DNA from: Clostridia bacterium
Lineage (GTDB): Bacteria > Bacillota > Clostridia > TANB77 > CAG-508
Assembly (NCBI GenBank): GCA_900754285.1
Contig: CAAECB010000080.1
Location: forward strand, 7,056-71,055
Reading direction: 5' to 3'
Length of the DNA stretch: 64,000 nt
Made by a program: the position numbers and the translations under genes. The notes beneath the pieces are model-generated. The model was not told the DNA's origin. It was given only the letters and a program-made list of their open reading frames with translations, and searched no databases. Numbering within the stretch: position 1 is the stretch's first letter; every line of letters starts with the position of its first letter. Shown here in pieces: positions 38,479-47,246 of this stretch.

Positions 38479-38510
38479 AATAAAAGCACCTACTTCTATA
38501 GTAAGTACTT
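38479..38510 (-). terminator. Hairpin with T-run in the late operon
   Basis: Minus-strand stem AAGTACTTACT/AGTAGGTGCTT with G-T pairs, followed by TTTTATTATG. Either a partial terminator or a processing site. Confidence 0.6.
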
Positions 38511-38536
38511 GAAAATATTTATTCAATTATTTCATG

Positions 38537-38758
38537 TTATTCTAATCTATAAGCTCCAATATTAGATTGCACATATTTTTCAGTGTCTTTATAGTGGGCT
38601 TCTAAATTTACTTCTCTGTCTTTTGCATATTTATTAGTTTTTATTAACTCGACAAATCTTTTTTCTGCTTTTTCTTTATCTTTATATACTCCCAGTATCC
38701 AGTCACAATAATCTTCAAAGTCTTCTTCATTGTTTTGAAAAATTATATATATTTTCAT
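38537..38758 (-). CDS. Hypothetical phage protein
   Basis: 73 residues, acidic: MKIYIIFQNNEEDFEDYCDW then GVYKDKEKAEKRFVE. The fold pattern is common in small phage proteins; function unknown. ATG overlaps the stop of the preceding gene. Confidence 0.6.
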   Translation of the reverse strand: MKIYIIFQNNEEDFEDYCDWILGVYKDKEKAEKRFVELIKTNKYAKDREVNLEAHYKDTEKYVQSNIGAYRLE

Positions 38759-38895
38759 TTATTTAGCTCCCTTTCTAAATATTCTTTATAGTCTGCAAAA
38801 CTATTCCATTCATCATAATTAAAACCTAATGGTCTTTTTCCGTTCTTTTCTATATATTTATGAATTAATTCTTTTATTTCATATGGTATAATCAT
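38755..38895 (-). CDS. Small hypothetical protein
   Basis: 46 residues (MIIPYEIKELIHKYIEKNGK ... ELNK). Coupled to the 38537 gene by a 4-base overlap. No family recognised; spacing and overlap support expression. Confidence 0.55.
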   Translation of the reverse strand: MIIPYEIKELIHKYIEKNGKRPLGFNYDEWNSFADYKEYLERELNK

Positions 38896-38903
38896 GTGTT
38901 TTA

Positions 38904-39098
38904 CTACTCCTTATTTTTTCTTATTTGTACTGGATTTTGTATGCTATCGTATTTATTAGTCAATTCTTCTATTTTTGCCTTTATCCTTTTATCTATTTTA
39001 TTAATGTCAAATCCATTAGGATATATCTTAATTAATTCTTTGTCTAAATCAATAATATATTCTTTTTTTAACAAATCTTGAATTTGTTTTTCTGTCAT
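38904..39098 (-). CDS. Small hypothetical protein
   Basis: 64 residues, helical, charged (MTEKQIQDLLKKEYIIDLDK). Overlaps the MuF gene by 4 bases (ATGA). Function unknown. Confidence 0.6.
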   Translation of the reverse strand: MTEKQIQDLLKKEYIIDLDKELIKIYPNGFDINKIDKRIKAKIEELTNKYDSIQNPVQIRKNKE

Positions 39099-40645
39099 TT
39101 TAAGACCTCCTTAATATAATTGTATAAGTTTATATCTCTTCTTTTTAATAACTTATTTTCTTCAAAATAGCATCTAAATCCTTCTGAAAAATATTCTCCT
39201 AAAGTTTTAGGATTAAATGTAAAGTCTAAATAATTCAATTTATAATTTCCATCTATATCTTGTTCATACACTCTTCTTTGATACTCTGAAATAAATTTAT
39301 TTCCATCTAACCAGAACTCATTTTCCTTTCCATATCCTTTTATATTGTCTGTATGTATTTCTTTAATATTTAACCCATTTTGTTGTATTTCTATGTATTT
39401 TTTATCATGTAATAAATCTAGTTTTGTTTCTATCACATGTCCAATTTCATGTAGTATTTCATATTCGTTACTATCATTTAATAAATGTATTATATTATTT
39501 TTTCTATCATAATAACTATTATTTTTTGATACTTCAAAGGTCGTATCATTTATAATTTTTTGAATTTTTCCTGGCAACCTTTTTATTGCTTTCTTTATAT
39601 TGCTATCTAGATTTTTGCTATTAGTATAATTGTTTTTTCTTATATAATCAACATTATTATACTCTGTTTTTTCTTGTTTTTCAACTGGTGACACATATCT
39701 TATAGTACTCCTGCACCAATGCCAATAGTACATTATTGGAGGTAAATTAATACCAGGTACCAGCCCATTTACCCTAACTGGCATAAGCTTAATATCTTTT
39801 TTACTATTTCCCCAATATCTATTAAACTTATTCTCTTTATTAATATAAAATCTCATCATATTCATTGATTGGCACATCTCAGTACTATGTTCATCAGTTA
39901 CTGCCCAAAATTCAACTTGTGCATTATCATCAGCATTTAATTTTATTCCTTGTACTTTTGCTAAATTGTTTAGTCCTATCGCTTGTAAATCCGCTGCACC
40001 TGAGATTTTATCATTATTTATATTAAGCTTTTGATTGTTTTGTCTGTTTATTATTGTTTGAAACTCACTAGAATCAATTTCTAAGTTTTTCTGCTGCTGT
40101 ATATTTAAAATTGCTTGTTTGTATATTTGTTGTGCATTATATTGCATTGTTGCTTCAATGTATTGATTCCAATTAATTCCACTATAATTTGGTTGGTCTA
40201 ATAATGCAAGAAATAAAGCCATCTCTAATATTGATGGCTTTTTCTTTTTAGTTACTTCTTGTTGTCCTTGTTCATAGTAGTAGTTAGCATCTTCGTACAT
40301 TATCTGGTTTTCTTGTTTTTCAAGTTTGTTTTGTTCTTCTATATATGCACTATAAATAAGCAATTCTAGTATTTCACTATTCTTTACTCTTGTTCTTTTA
40401 TAAATATTATTTGCTAATACAGTAAAGTAGTTGTTATTCTTTAATAATCCTTGCTCTTTCCAAGACTCTATATATGTATTTATTCTTTTTTTAGTTTTAT
40501 TATCAGCTATATTATAGATGTTTTCTGTTGTAAAGTTAAATGTATCAAATAATTCTTGTAATCTATTTTGAGTTTGTTTGTTTGTCTTTTGATATATCGT
40601 TTTCAGTTTTTGCATCTGTTGGTCGTGGTACTTCCACATTTCCAT
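39095..40645 (-). CDS. MuF-type minor capsid protein fused to a zinc metallopeptidase domain
   Basis: 516 residues. The first 335 form a head morphogenesis (MuF) protein with the C-terminal signature EFWAVTDEHSTEMCQSMN and WHWCRSTIRYVSPV. A separate domain follows (about 365-510) with zinc motif EILHEIGHVIE and downstream LGEYFSEGFRCYFEEN, resembling anthrax-lethal-factor/PPEP-like zincins. Such C-terminal domains ride in phage heads as injected effectors. The target is unknown. ATG 40645 is chosen for its AGG site; 40654 is also possible. Confidence 0.8.
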   Translation of the reverse strand: MEMWKYHDQQMQKLKTIYQKTNKQTQNRLQELFDTFNFTTENIYNIADNKTKKRINTYIESWKEQGLLKNNNYFTVLANNIYKRTRVKNSEILELLIYSAYIEEQNKLEKQENQIMYEDANYYYEQGQQEVTKKKKPSILEMALFLALLDQPNYSGINWNQYIEATMQYNAQQIYKQAILNIQQQKNLEIDSSEFQTIINRQNNQKLNINNDKISGAADLQAIGLNNLAKVQGIKLNADDNAQVEFWAVTDEHSTEMCQSMNMMRFYINKENKFNRYWGNSKKDIKLMPVRVNGLVPGINLPPIMYYWHWCRSTIRYVSPVEKQEKTEYNNVDYIRKNNYTNSKNLDSNIKKAIKRLPGKIQKIINDTTFEVSKNNSYYDRKNNIIHLLNDSNEYEILHEIGHVIETKLDLLHDKKYIEIQQNGLNIKEIHTDNIKGYGKENEFWLDGNKFISEYQRRVYEQDIDGNYKLNYLDFTFNPKTLGEYFSEGFRCYFEENKLLKRRDINLYNYIKEVLK

Positions 40646-42146
40646 TTGCATCACCTACTTTTCCGTTATTATCTTGCCCTAATTTAGTCATATTCTCTAA
40701 ATTTTTTTGCATATCTTCTTCATTTTGTTTATCTATCTTTTCCAACTCCGAATTACTATCTAAGTCATCAGGTAACATATCAATAATTGATGCATCACTT
40801 AATAATCCTCTTAATTTCAATGCTCTTGTTGTCTCAGTGTCTTTATCAGTTGGTAGATTTCTTTGTAAATCTATCTTTATACTTCTGAAGTCATAAGATT
40901 TATGTTTTCTTTTATTTATTCTATCTATAATTGTTTCCCATCTTCTTAGTATTGCTTGTTTAAAATGTTTATCAGCATCTGTTATCATTTGCTCTAATGC
41001 AAAGAATTTTCTATCTAATGCACTTGCATTATCTGCATTTGTAAATCCTAAATCTGTTATATTAGGTACTCCACTTATCATTGCTATTAAGTCTATTAAT
41101 GTCTTTTTATGATTCTCTAATGCTGTATCTTGTACACTTTTTTCAACCCAAGCAATATCTCCTGAATTATCTGGTGTATAGAATACTTGCATTTTCAATA
41201 ATGCTTTGTCTTCTTCTTCTCTTGCTTTATTAACCACTTGCTTTGGTTGTCCATTCTCATCTAATTCTGGTTCGCCTTTGTCATCTAATTTTGTGGTCAT
41301 TAAATCATTTTGTGGTGTAAAACCTGTTATTTTTAATTTTGCATCATCATTATATTGAAATGTATTTCTACTATTTTGTATCACTCTTTCGTAAGCACAA
41401 ATTAAAGAGACTACCAATTCAAAACTTGATAGTCCCATTTCATTTTCTATTGCTATGCAAGGAAGCATATTCCATTTACTTTTTTCAAATTTTTGTTTGT
41501 CTTCTTCTAATTTTGCATAATCATTTGGTGTTGGTGAATAATATTTTTTACCATTTATTGTTGTTAATTCTACTATTGTTATATCAGCACCATTTTTATC
41601 TCTTTCAGTCCATTTCCTTAGTTGTCCTATTTGTTTTACTGGTGTTGAATAATCAAATATTCCTATTGTATTTAATGCACTTTGCTTAGTATATACTATT
41701 TCATTGTCCTCATTTTCATATAACACTTCATAGCACCCTCTCATTCCAAAATAATCAAATGCTAAATCAAAAAATTCTGTTGCATCATCGTTGTATTTGC
41801 TTATATAATCTATTAATACTTTTAATTCTTCATCTTTATTTGCATCTGTATTAAAGACTTTATTAAGTAATTTTTTGATTATATTTAATTTTGTTGGATC
41901 TGATATTTTTTCAACATCATATACTGGTGCTTTTCCTGCAAAATACCCTGTTACCATTGAATTAATATAATTTTCAAATGCAACTTTTATATTTTCATCA
42001 TTTATACTTACTAGTTCAGAATTATCCGTCTTTCTTCTTATTCTTTCATATAGTTGTTTTCTTGCATTCCATTCTTTATCTGCTAACATTAATATTTGTG
42101 CTACACTGTTTTCATTCTCTAATGTTTCTGGATTCCATTGTATCAT
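40563..42146 (-). CDS. Portal protein (SPP1 gp6-like)
   Basis: 527 residues, dodecameric DNA channel at the capsid vertex. Contains AVYDVEKISDPTK-type N-terminal wing (reads APVYDVEKISDPTK), NTFQYNDDAKLKITGF and MISGVPNITDLGF, then an acidic C-terminus. Overlaps MuF and follows TerL by 11 bases. GGAGG site. Confidence 0.9.
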   Translation of the reverse strand: MIQWNPETLENENSVAQILMLADKEWNARKQLYERIRRKTDNSELVSINDENIKVAFENYINSMVTGYFAGKAPVYDVEKISDPTKLNIIKKLLNKVFNTDANKDEELKVLIDYISKYNDDATEFFDLAFDYFGMRGCYEVLYENEDNEIVYTKQSALNTIGIFDYSTPVKQIGQLRKWTERDKNGADITIVELTTINGKKYYSPTPNDYAKLEEDKQKFEKSKWNMLPCIAIENEMGLSSFELVVSLICAYERVIQNSRNTFQYNDDAKLKITGFTPQNDLMTTKLDDKGEPELDENGQPKQVVNKAREEEDKALLKMQVFYTPDNSGDIAWVEKSVQDTALENHKKTLIDLIAMISGVPNITDLGFTNADNASALDRKFFALEQMITDADKHFKQAILRRWETIIDRINKRKHKSYDFRSIKIDLQRNLPTDKDTETTRALKLRGLLSDASIIDMLPDDLDSNSELEKIDKQNEEDMQKNLENMTKLGQDNNGKVGDANGNVEVPRPTDAKTENDISKDKQTNSK

Positions 42147-42157
42147 TTTATTTCCTC

Positions 42158-43448
42158 CTATATTGGTTTTATATATCCAAATTGTAATTTCTTTTGATTT
42201 ATGTATTTTTCTACTGCATATCTCATTGCATCCATCAAATGATTACAGTCATCTATTGGTCTATTTATTTTATTTCCAAACTTATCCTCATCCCAAGTAT
42301 AGTTACTTATTTCTGTTATAAAATTTACACATCTAGGGTGTATTATTATTTCAAAGTCTTGTATAAATTGAATACCATTGTTTATACTGTCTTTTCCTTT
42401 TAAAGCTCCTGTAATATGTCTTAGTCCTAATCCCCTTAACTCATCTATTGACTTTGGTTCTGCACTATCTGCTGTTATTTTTTCCTTTGAATAACCCATT
42501 TGATTTACTTTGTCATATATTGCTTTGTTACTCATTCCTTTTTGATATATTTCATCATATACATAAATCTTTTTATTTTTTAAATCTATTGCACCACAAA
42601 ATAGTGCTGTTGGGTCATTTGTATAACCAAAGTCCAATCCAAAAGCACTATCTATGTTTCTTATTGTATTTAATTCAAATTTTTCTTCTTTCCAATTCTC
42701 ATATACTAATCCATCAACTATACCCCAGTTACCTAATCCTGCAACTTGATATCTTCTAGGATTATTCTTTTTCATTCTTTCAAACACTTTCTTGTCTGCT
42801 TCATCTAGCCACTCGTTACAAAGATAATTTGTTGTCATTGCTAATATATCATCATCTTTAACATCAAAAAATCTTTTCTTAATCCAATGATGTTCATTCC
42901 AAGGATTTAATGTTATTGTTATTTGTTTAAATAATCCCTCTGGTACTTCTCCGTCTTATACTTTCATCTATTACATCAAAATCAGATTCTTTTGTTATTT
43001 CGTATGCTTCTTCAATCCATAACCAACATAAAACACCAATATCTACTGATATTGATGTTACTTTTAATGGGTCATCTAATCCTCTGAAATATATTTTCTG
43101 TCCTGTAGGTTTGTATGTCATTTCTAATGGGCTTTCTTTTATTTCCCAGAAACTATCTACTTGTAATCTATGTATTGCCCATTTCAGTTCTGTAAAGCAA
43201 CTATCTTTTAATGTTCTAAATGTTTTTCTAATTACAAGTGTATTAGCTTCTTTATATTTCATCATGCTACTTATTATCCATAATGCTGTTGTCTTTGATT
43301 TTTTACTTGCTCTTGAACCTTTGCATACTCTATATCTACATTTGCAATGCCAATACTCTGCATAACCTTTTCCAACTATACTTTGTAATGATATGTTATT
43401 TACTTGTTTCTGTATATTTTTGTCTATTATTTTATTCTGTAATATCAT
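42158..43448 (-). CDS. Terminase large subunit; +1 recoded at CGG
   Basis: 429-residue packaging ATPase/nuclease when the C of CGG at 42953-42951 (codon 166) is skipped. The ATPase half carries a P-loop-like GSRASKKSKTT and Walker-B-like LCWLWIEEA. The junction reads DESIR/GEVPEGLFKQITITLNPW, a highly conserved TerL segment. The nuclease half has FGLDFGYTNDPTALF, ITADSAEPKSIDELR and CNHLMDAMRY. Unshifted translation stops eight codons after CGG, losing the nuclease. Total length is 3n+1. Overlaps TerS. Confidence 0.9.
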
Positions 43449-43842
43449 CTGTTATCACCACTGGTATATTTCCAGCAACTTCAACTTTTTCTTTAAATGT
43501 ACCATATCTTTTTCCAAGTAGTTCTGCACATTTTGTTCTATCTTGTAATGAAGCATCTAATCCAAATTGGTCTTTTTCTTCTCCTCGCATTACTTTTGTT
43601 AAGTACTGTAATACTTCATCCTGTGAGGCAATTCTTTGGTCTTCTTTTTCTTGAAGTTTTATCTTTATAAATTTGTCTAGTTTTGACAAGTTTTGTGAAC
43701 CTATTCTATTAAGATTTTTTCCCTTGTATCCAGCTTTTTTACAAGCTTCTGTTGCATTTGCAGTTTCTATATAATAATCAATAAATCTCTTTTGCATTTC
43801 TGTTAATAAGTTATATTCCTCTTCTATATTTTCATATTCCAT
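43432..43842 (-). CDS. Terminase small subunit
   Basis: 136 residues. N-terminal helix-turn-helix (LTEMQKRFIDYYIETANATE, then AGYKGKN) and central oligomerisation helices (DEVLQYLTKVMRGEEKDQFG) match TerS of the terminase_2 type. Recognises pac/cos DNA and hands it to TerL. ATG 43842 follows AAGGAAG. Confidence 0.85.
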   Translation of the reverse strand: MEYENIEEEYNLLTEMQKRFIDYYIETANATEACKKAGYKGKNLNRIGSQNLSKLDKFIKIKLQEKEDQRIASQDEVLQYLTKVMRGEEKDQFGLDASLQDRTKCAELLGKRYGTFKEKVEVAGNIPVVITDDITE

Positions 43843-44215
43843 CTGCCTCACTTCCTTTTCTATGTTCATTTATTAGATATTTCATTACATCTATCTTGCT
43901 ATAGCATTCTTCTTTCGGTTTATATCTATCTTGTAGTTCAAACTCATCTGTTTCTTTGTTATATATTTCTACTTGTTCTTTTTTTAGTATTTGATATTTA
44001 GTACAATACTTACAATTCTTTTCACTATAAAATTGAAAAGTATTTATCTTGTATATTTTTCCTTTTATTGATAAAGCATATAATAGTTTGTTTATATTTT
44101 TATTTATGTTCACGCTTTTTCTCCTTTTTGGTCTATGTCTAAAACAATAATCATAGTATCTACATTGTTCACATTTTCTTTTCATGCAATTTGCATAGTT
44201 AATTTTCTTGCTCAT
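43832..44215 (-). CDS. Cys-rich hypothetical protein
   Basis: 127 residues. Two cysteine clusters (NCMKRKCEQCRYYDYC and CKYCTKYQILKK) suggest zinc binding. Overlaps TerS start. No family recognised; no strong ribosome site, so translation may be coupled to the 44199 gene. Confidence 0.5.
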   Translation of the reverse strand: MSKKINYANCMKRKCEQCRYYDYCFRHRPKRRKSVNINKNINKLLYALSIKGKIYKINTFQFYSEKNCKYCTKYQILKKEQVEIYNKETDEFELQDRYKPKEECYSKIDVMKYLINEHRKGSEADGI

Positions 44216-44345
44216 AATACACACACTTTGTACATACTGCTTCACAGTTTGCAAATACTCTTATTTCACAATCATTCTTTTCTTTGTTTTTACATCTTGT
44301 ACAATATTCTTTTTTATATTTTTCTATTCTTTCTTGATTAGTCAT
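44199..44345 (-). CDS. Small Cys-rich protein
   Basis: 48 residues with CTRCKNKEKNDC and CEAVCTKC, probable zinc finger. GGAGAG site before ATG 44345. First gene after the structured leader RNA, heading the packaging block. Confidence 0.55.
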   Translation of the reverse strand: MTNQERIEKYKKEYCTRCKNKEKNDCEIRVFANCEAVCTKCVYYEQEN

Positions 44346-44377
44346 ATGTACTCTCCTTTTTTATTTATAAAACACTA

Positions 44378-44620
44378 TGTAACGATATAAATGTAGCTCA
44401 GCTCTACATATGCTCCTAAGTTTTTCTTTTAAGCAGGCGGAACATAAACCGTAATTTAATACGTTAAACCAGATTTCTGATTATTTTATATATCGCTACA
44501 TACTATTTTATAAGTATTAATTAGAACTTGCTAGGAAAGTTCTATATCATGCAACTTTGTAAGGCAGTGTATATGTGACACCTCTATTTATATTATCAGT
44601 TACCTAGCATACTGTTAATA
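44378..44620 (-). ncRNA. Two-domain structured leader RNA upstream of terminase genes
   Basis: No coding frame. Upstream domain (about 44514-44620): AGTTATTAA pairs with TTAATACT; hairpin AGAACTT/AAGTTCT has loop TCCTAGC that can pair with the upstream GCTAGG, a pseudoknot. Downstream domain (about 44378-44512): closing stem GTAGCGATATATAAA/TTTATATCGTTAC around four hairpins, including ATGTTCC/GGAGCAT and ATGTAG/CTACAT. Several pairs are G-U only on the minus strand, which fixes the sense. Not a tRNA or a riboswitch class I recognise. Confidence 0.6.
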
Positions 44621-44621
44621 A

Positions 44622-44870
44622 CTAATTTAAATCTATATTTTCAATTTCTGCTCTTATTCTAAGTGTTCTTATATAGTTCCCCATGTATTTCTTTTGTTCT
44701 TTTAATAGTTCTAATGGGCAACTAGGTGTAAAATTTAATGTTCCAGCTTCATATTTTACGGTCATTGCATCTAACTTGTCGTATCTTATTTTTGTTTGTA
44801 AATATTCAGCTTTAAATCTTTCTTTATAGTTTTCACTATTCATTAACTCAACTGTATCTTTTAATTCCAT
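44622..44870 (-). CDS. Small phage protein (crAss001_48-like pattern)
   Basis: 82 residues: MELKDTVELMNSENYKERFK, then helical segments ending RAEIENIDL. Resembles a widespread small phage protein of unknown function. ATG 44870 has GGAAG nine bases upstream. Lies between late promoter and structured RNA. Confidence 0.6.
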   Translation of the reverse strand: MELKDTVELMNSENYKERFKAEYLQTKIRYDKLDAMTVKYEAGTLNFTPSCPLELLKEQKKYMGNYIRTLRIRAEIENIDLN

Positions 44871-44894
44871 TTTCATTCTTCCTTTCATAACATA

Positions 44895-44928
44895 ATAAAA
44901 AGAATAGACATTTAAAACATCTATTCTT
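44895..44928 (-). terminator. Hairpin with T-run downstream of the late promoter
   Basis: AGAATAG/CTATTCT stem followed by TTTTTATTATG on the minus strand, about 55 bases after the predicted transcript start. Would stop late transcription unless antiterminated. Confidence 0.65.
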
Positions 44929-44989
44929 CTAACATTTAAATAAATAAAGGGATTCTTTATTTTTGCCTCTCGGCTTTTTTACTATTGTT

Positions 44990-45050
44990 ATTATACTATA
45001 TATTTTTGTATAATACTACGACATTTTTACGACATTTTCACGACATTTAG
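44990..45050 (-). promoter_or_regulatory. Late promoter with three 11-bp activator iterons
   Basis: TATAAT at 44995-44990 lacks a good -35. Upstream are three adjacent copies of an 11-bp unit (ACGACATTTTT, ACGACATTTTC, ACGACATTTAG on the plus strand) at 45018-45050, one helical turn apart. They abut the 3' end of the ArpU-like gene, whose product is the obvious candidate activator. Confidence 0.65.
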
Positions 45051-45523
45051 AATTTTATCATCTTTTCAGTAGCTTTTTCTATAATTCTTTGTATGTGTCT
45101 ATCGCTTCTAGTTTGATTAAACAGCTTAAAGTATAATCTATTTCCTATGTCTTCAGCCGTTCTTCCTTCGACATAATAAGCTGTTAATATTTCTCTTTCT
45201 TTATACTTCAATCCTTCTAGTCGATCTTCAACTGCTTCTACCTTTTCTCTTAATTCTTTGACTTTTTTTTCTAATTCTTCTATTTTGTTTTCTAGTTCAA
45301 TTCTTTTTATGTCATTTTCTTCTACTTTTTTTGATACTTTATCGCTTATTTGGTTTTTGCTATGTATATCTTGATTATCTCCATATGAAGATGTCATATT
45401 AGTATCAGAATCAACATATTTTAATTTTATTATTGATGTCTTTAACTCTTTAAGCTTAATATTTAATCTTGCCTTATTTTCTTTATATTCTTTTAATAAT
45501 ACTATTAAGTTTTCTCGTGTCAT
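45047..45523 (-). CDS. ArpU/sigma-region-4-like late gene activator
   Basis: 158 residues. Long coiled coil (about 10-110) then a helix-turn-helix of sigma-70 region 4 type (YKEREILTAYYVEGRTAEDI, then SDRHIQRIIEKA). Such ArpU/RinA-like proteins switch on packaging and structural genes. Placed right before the iteron promoter and terminase genes. Confidence 0.7.
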   Translation of the reverse strand: MTRENLIVLLKEYKENKARLNIKLKELKTSIIKLKYVDSDTNMTSSYGDNQDIHSKNQISDKVSKKVEENDIKRIELENKIEELEKKVKELREKVEAVEDRLEGLKYKEREILTAYYVEGRTAEDIGNRLYFKLFNQTRSDRHIQRIIEKATEKMIKF

Positions 45524-45539
45524 TAGTGTACCTCCTTAA

Positions 45540-45734
45540 CTATATTTTTCCACTTCCACACTTTTTTGCTGTGCTTATCATGTTTCCTTTTTCTGTTATT
45601 AATCCTAAGTCAAATTTTGTAAAACACTCTTTATATCCACATATTTTTTCTTTATATAAAAATACATTATTATTTATCTGTTTTTCAAATATATATTCTC
45701 GATTATTTTTACTTATCGTTTTTGGTATTTTCAT
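45540..45734 (-). CDS. Small hypothetical phage protein
   Basis: 64 residues: KENREY-like N-terminus (KTISKNNREYIFEKQINNNV) and CGYKECF segment. AAAGGA site. Overlaps the upstream gene end. Unknown. Confidence 0.55.
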   Translation of the reverse strand: MKIPKTISKNNREYIFEKQINNNVFLYKEKICGYKECFTKFDLGLITEKGNMISTAKKCGSGKI

Positions 45735-45939
45735 TCTTTTGTCCTTTCAAATATTTATATATTACTCTTTCAACATAAGCTAATGCCTCATAACTTGTTA
45801 TAAACCTTCCTGAATGCCTATGTCTTACTGTACTTCTTATTATCTTTATTTCTTGATTATATTGTCTTTTATACATTGTTGCTAATTGATTCTTACTTAA
45901 TCCTGCTTTCCACTTCTGAATTATCTCTTTATCTTGCAT
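45709..45939 (-). CDS. Small HTH-like protein
   Basis: 76 residues beginning MQDKEIIQKWKAGLSKNQLA, a helix-turn-helix-like pattern (WKAGLSKNQLATMYKRQY). Ribosome site AGAGGTG. DNA binding inferred. Confidence 0.55.
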   Translation of the reverse strand: MQDKEIIQKWKAGLSKNQLATMYKRQYNQEIKIIRSTVRHRHSGRFITSYEALAYVERVIYKYLKGQKNENTKNDK

Positions 45940-45992
45940 ACTACACCTCTTTAGATTCTCTTTAGAAATCTCTCTATATATAGTATGCTCTT

Positions 45993-46439
45993 TTATTTGT
46001 TTATTAATTCTTTTGCTTTATTTTCAAAATATTGTTTTATTCTTTCTTTTGTTAGAGCATAACAATACTTATCTACAAGTACTTTCTTACTCTCAATATA
46101 TTCTGCCATTAAATCTATTGTTTTGTCTTTATTTTGTAATCGCTTGTTTATTTTTGAAAATTCTTCTTTATATAGACTATATTTTTGTAATTTTTTAACT
46201 TCTTTTACTCTATTTCTTAATTTTCTTAATAATTCATCATTATGTTTCTTTAGTTTATCTATCTGTTTGTCTTTTTCTTCTAGCATAGATAAAACTGTTT
46301 CTATTGCTATGCTATCTGTATCTAAATCTGCTGTTAATTGCATTGCAAATATGTCCCCATTTTTCCTTGCTTCTTTAATGACGCCATTATTTATTTGTAT
46401 CATCTTTTTTAGTCTTTCTATTGCTTGTTCTTTTGTCAT
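45993..46439 (-). CDS. Coiled-coil early protein
   Basis: 148 residues. N-terminal MTKEQAIERLKKMIQINNGV, then coiled coil (EEKDKQIDKLKKHNDELLRK). Typical of phage early regions. Unknown role. Confidence 0.6.
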   Translation of the reverse strand: MTKEQAIERLKKMIQINNGVIKEARKNGDIFAMQLTADLDTDSIAIETVLSMLEEKDKQIDKLKKHNDELLRKLRNRVKEVKKLQKYSLYKEEFSKINKRLQNKDKTIDLMAEYIESKKVLVDKYCYALTKERIKQYFENKAKELINK

Positions 46440-46442
46440 ATG

Positions 46443-46853
46443 TTAGTCCTCCTCTGAGTTATCTAATATAAACTGTTTTACTGTTTGTCCAGTATATTTA
46501 TATGCTCTATCATCTATATATAATTGTGCTGGTAATTTTCTATTTGTTACACCTATATATTTCAAATCATTCCAAAATGTTTTGTCATTACTTATACTTA
46601 TTGCTTCACACCAAAATCCTTGTTTATTCCACCAATTTATTATTTGTATTGGTTCTCTTGTAGAACATATAAATATTGGTATTTCTAATTTTTGTAATAA
46701 TAACATTAAGTCTAATACTTCCTTATTATATTCATCATATATACTTCCATCTTGCCAACCTTTTGAATATTTATGTATTACACCATCAAAATCAAAACAT
46801 ACTGCATGTCCTTTATTTAATTTTAAATCTAAACTTTTTTCTTTTATTTCCAT
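46443..46853 (-). CDS. HAD-like phosphatase (deoxyribonucleotidase-like)
   Basis: 136 residues. HAD motif I HAVCFDFDGVIHKY with two Asp, motif II ICSTRE, and the acidic YIDDRA. Size and motifs match small phage HAD hydrolases that act on nucleotides; substrate unproved. ATG has AGGA upstream. Confidence 0.75.
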   Translation of the reverse strand: MEIKEKSLDLKLNKGHAVCFDFDGVIHKYSKGWQDGSIYDEYNKEVLDLMLLLQKLEIPIFICSTREPIQIINWWNKQGFWCEAISISNDKTFWNDLKYIGVTNRKLPAQLYIDDRAYKYTGQTVKQFILDNSEED

Positions 46854-47245
46854 CCTAATTCCTCTACTTTCTTATTTATTGCTTGTAGTTCTTGTATATC
46901 TAATGCATCATTATCACAATATATTGCAATTCTTTTAGTTCTAAGATTAAATGCTATTCTTATTAGATGTTCATCGTCTGAAGAATATAAATCAAATCTT
47001 TCATGTGATTTTGAACTATGCTTTTCATACCCTAACTCGTCAAACATCTCATCAGCGCACATATTTTGTTCACTTAACTTTCTTCCACAAAACGGACAAT
47101 AATTTATATCTATATCAATACTGTCGTAATCGTTCCCTGCTTCTATATAATAATCTTTGTTAACTCTACCAATTGCAATTTCTGTTTCTCCATTTTCTTC
47201 TAAAATTTCTCTATCTCCACTTAGTAGTTTACAATATTCACACAT
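46844..47245 (-). CDS. Zinc-ribbon protein
   Basis: 133 residues. CEYC near the N-terminus pairs with YCPFCGRKL to make a zinc ribbon (about 3-57), followed by a second domain beginning MFDELGYEKHSSKSHERFDL. Both parts occur in phage early proteins. Overlaps the HAD gene by 10 bases. Confidence 0.6.
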   Translation of the reverse strand: MCEYCKLLSGDREILEENGETEIAIGRVNKDYYIEAGNDYDSIDIDINYCPFCGRKLSEQNMCADEMFDELGYEKHSSKSHERFDLYSSDDEHLIRIAFNLRTKRIAIYCDNDALDIQELQAINKKVEELGWK

Positions 47246-47246
47246 T

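Noticed and set aside
44378..44512. Phage tRNA that could decode CGG
   Set aside because: The element has a closing stem and several hairpins but no T-loop, D-loop or CCA-adjacent acceptor; the UCCG in it lies in a predicted stem.
45018..45050. Three 11-bp repeats as a CRISPR array
   Set aside because: Units are adjacent without spacers and too short; they fit activator iterons.
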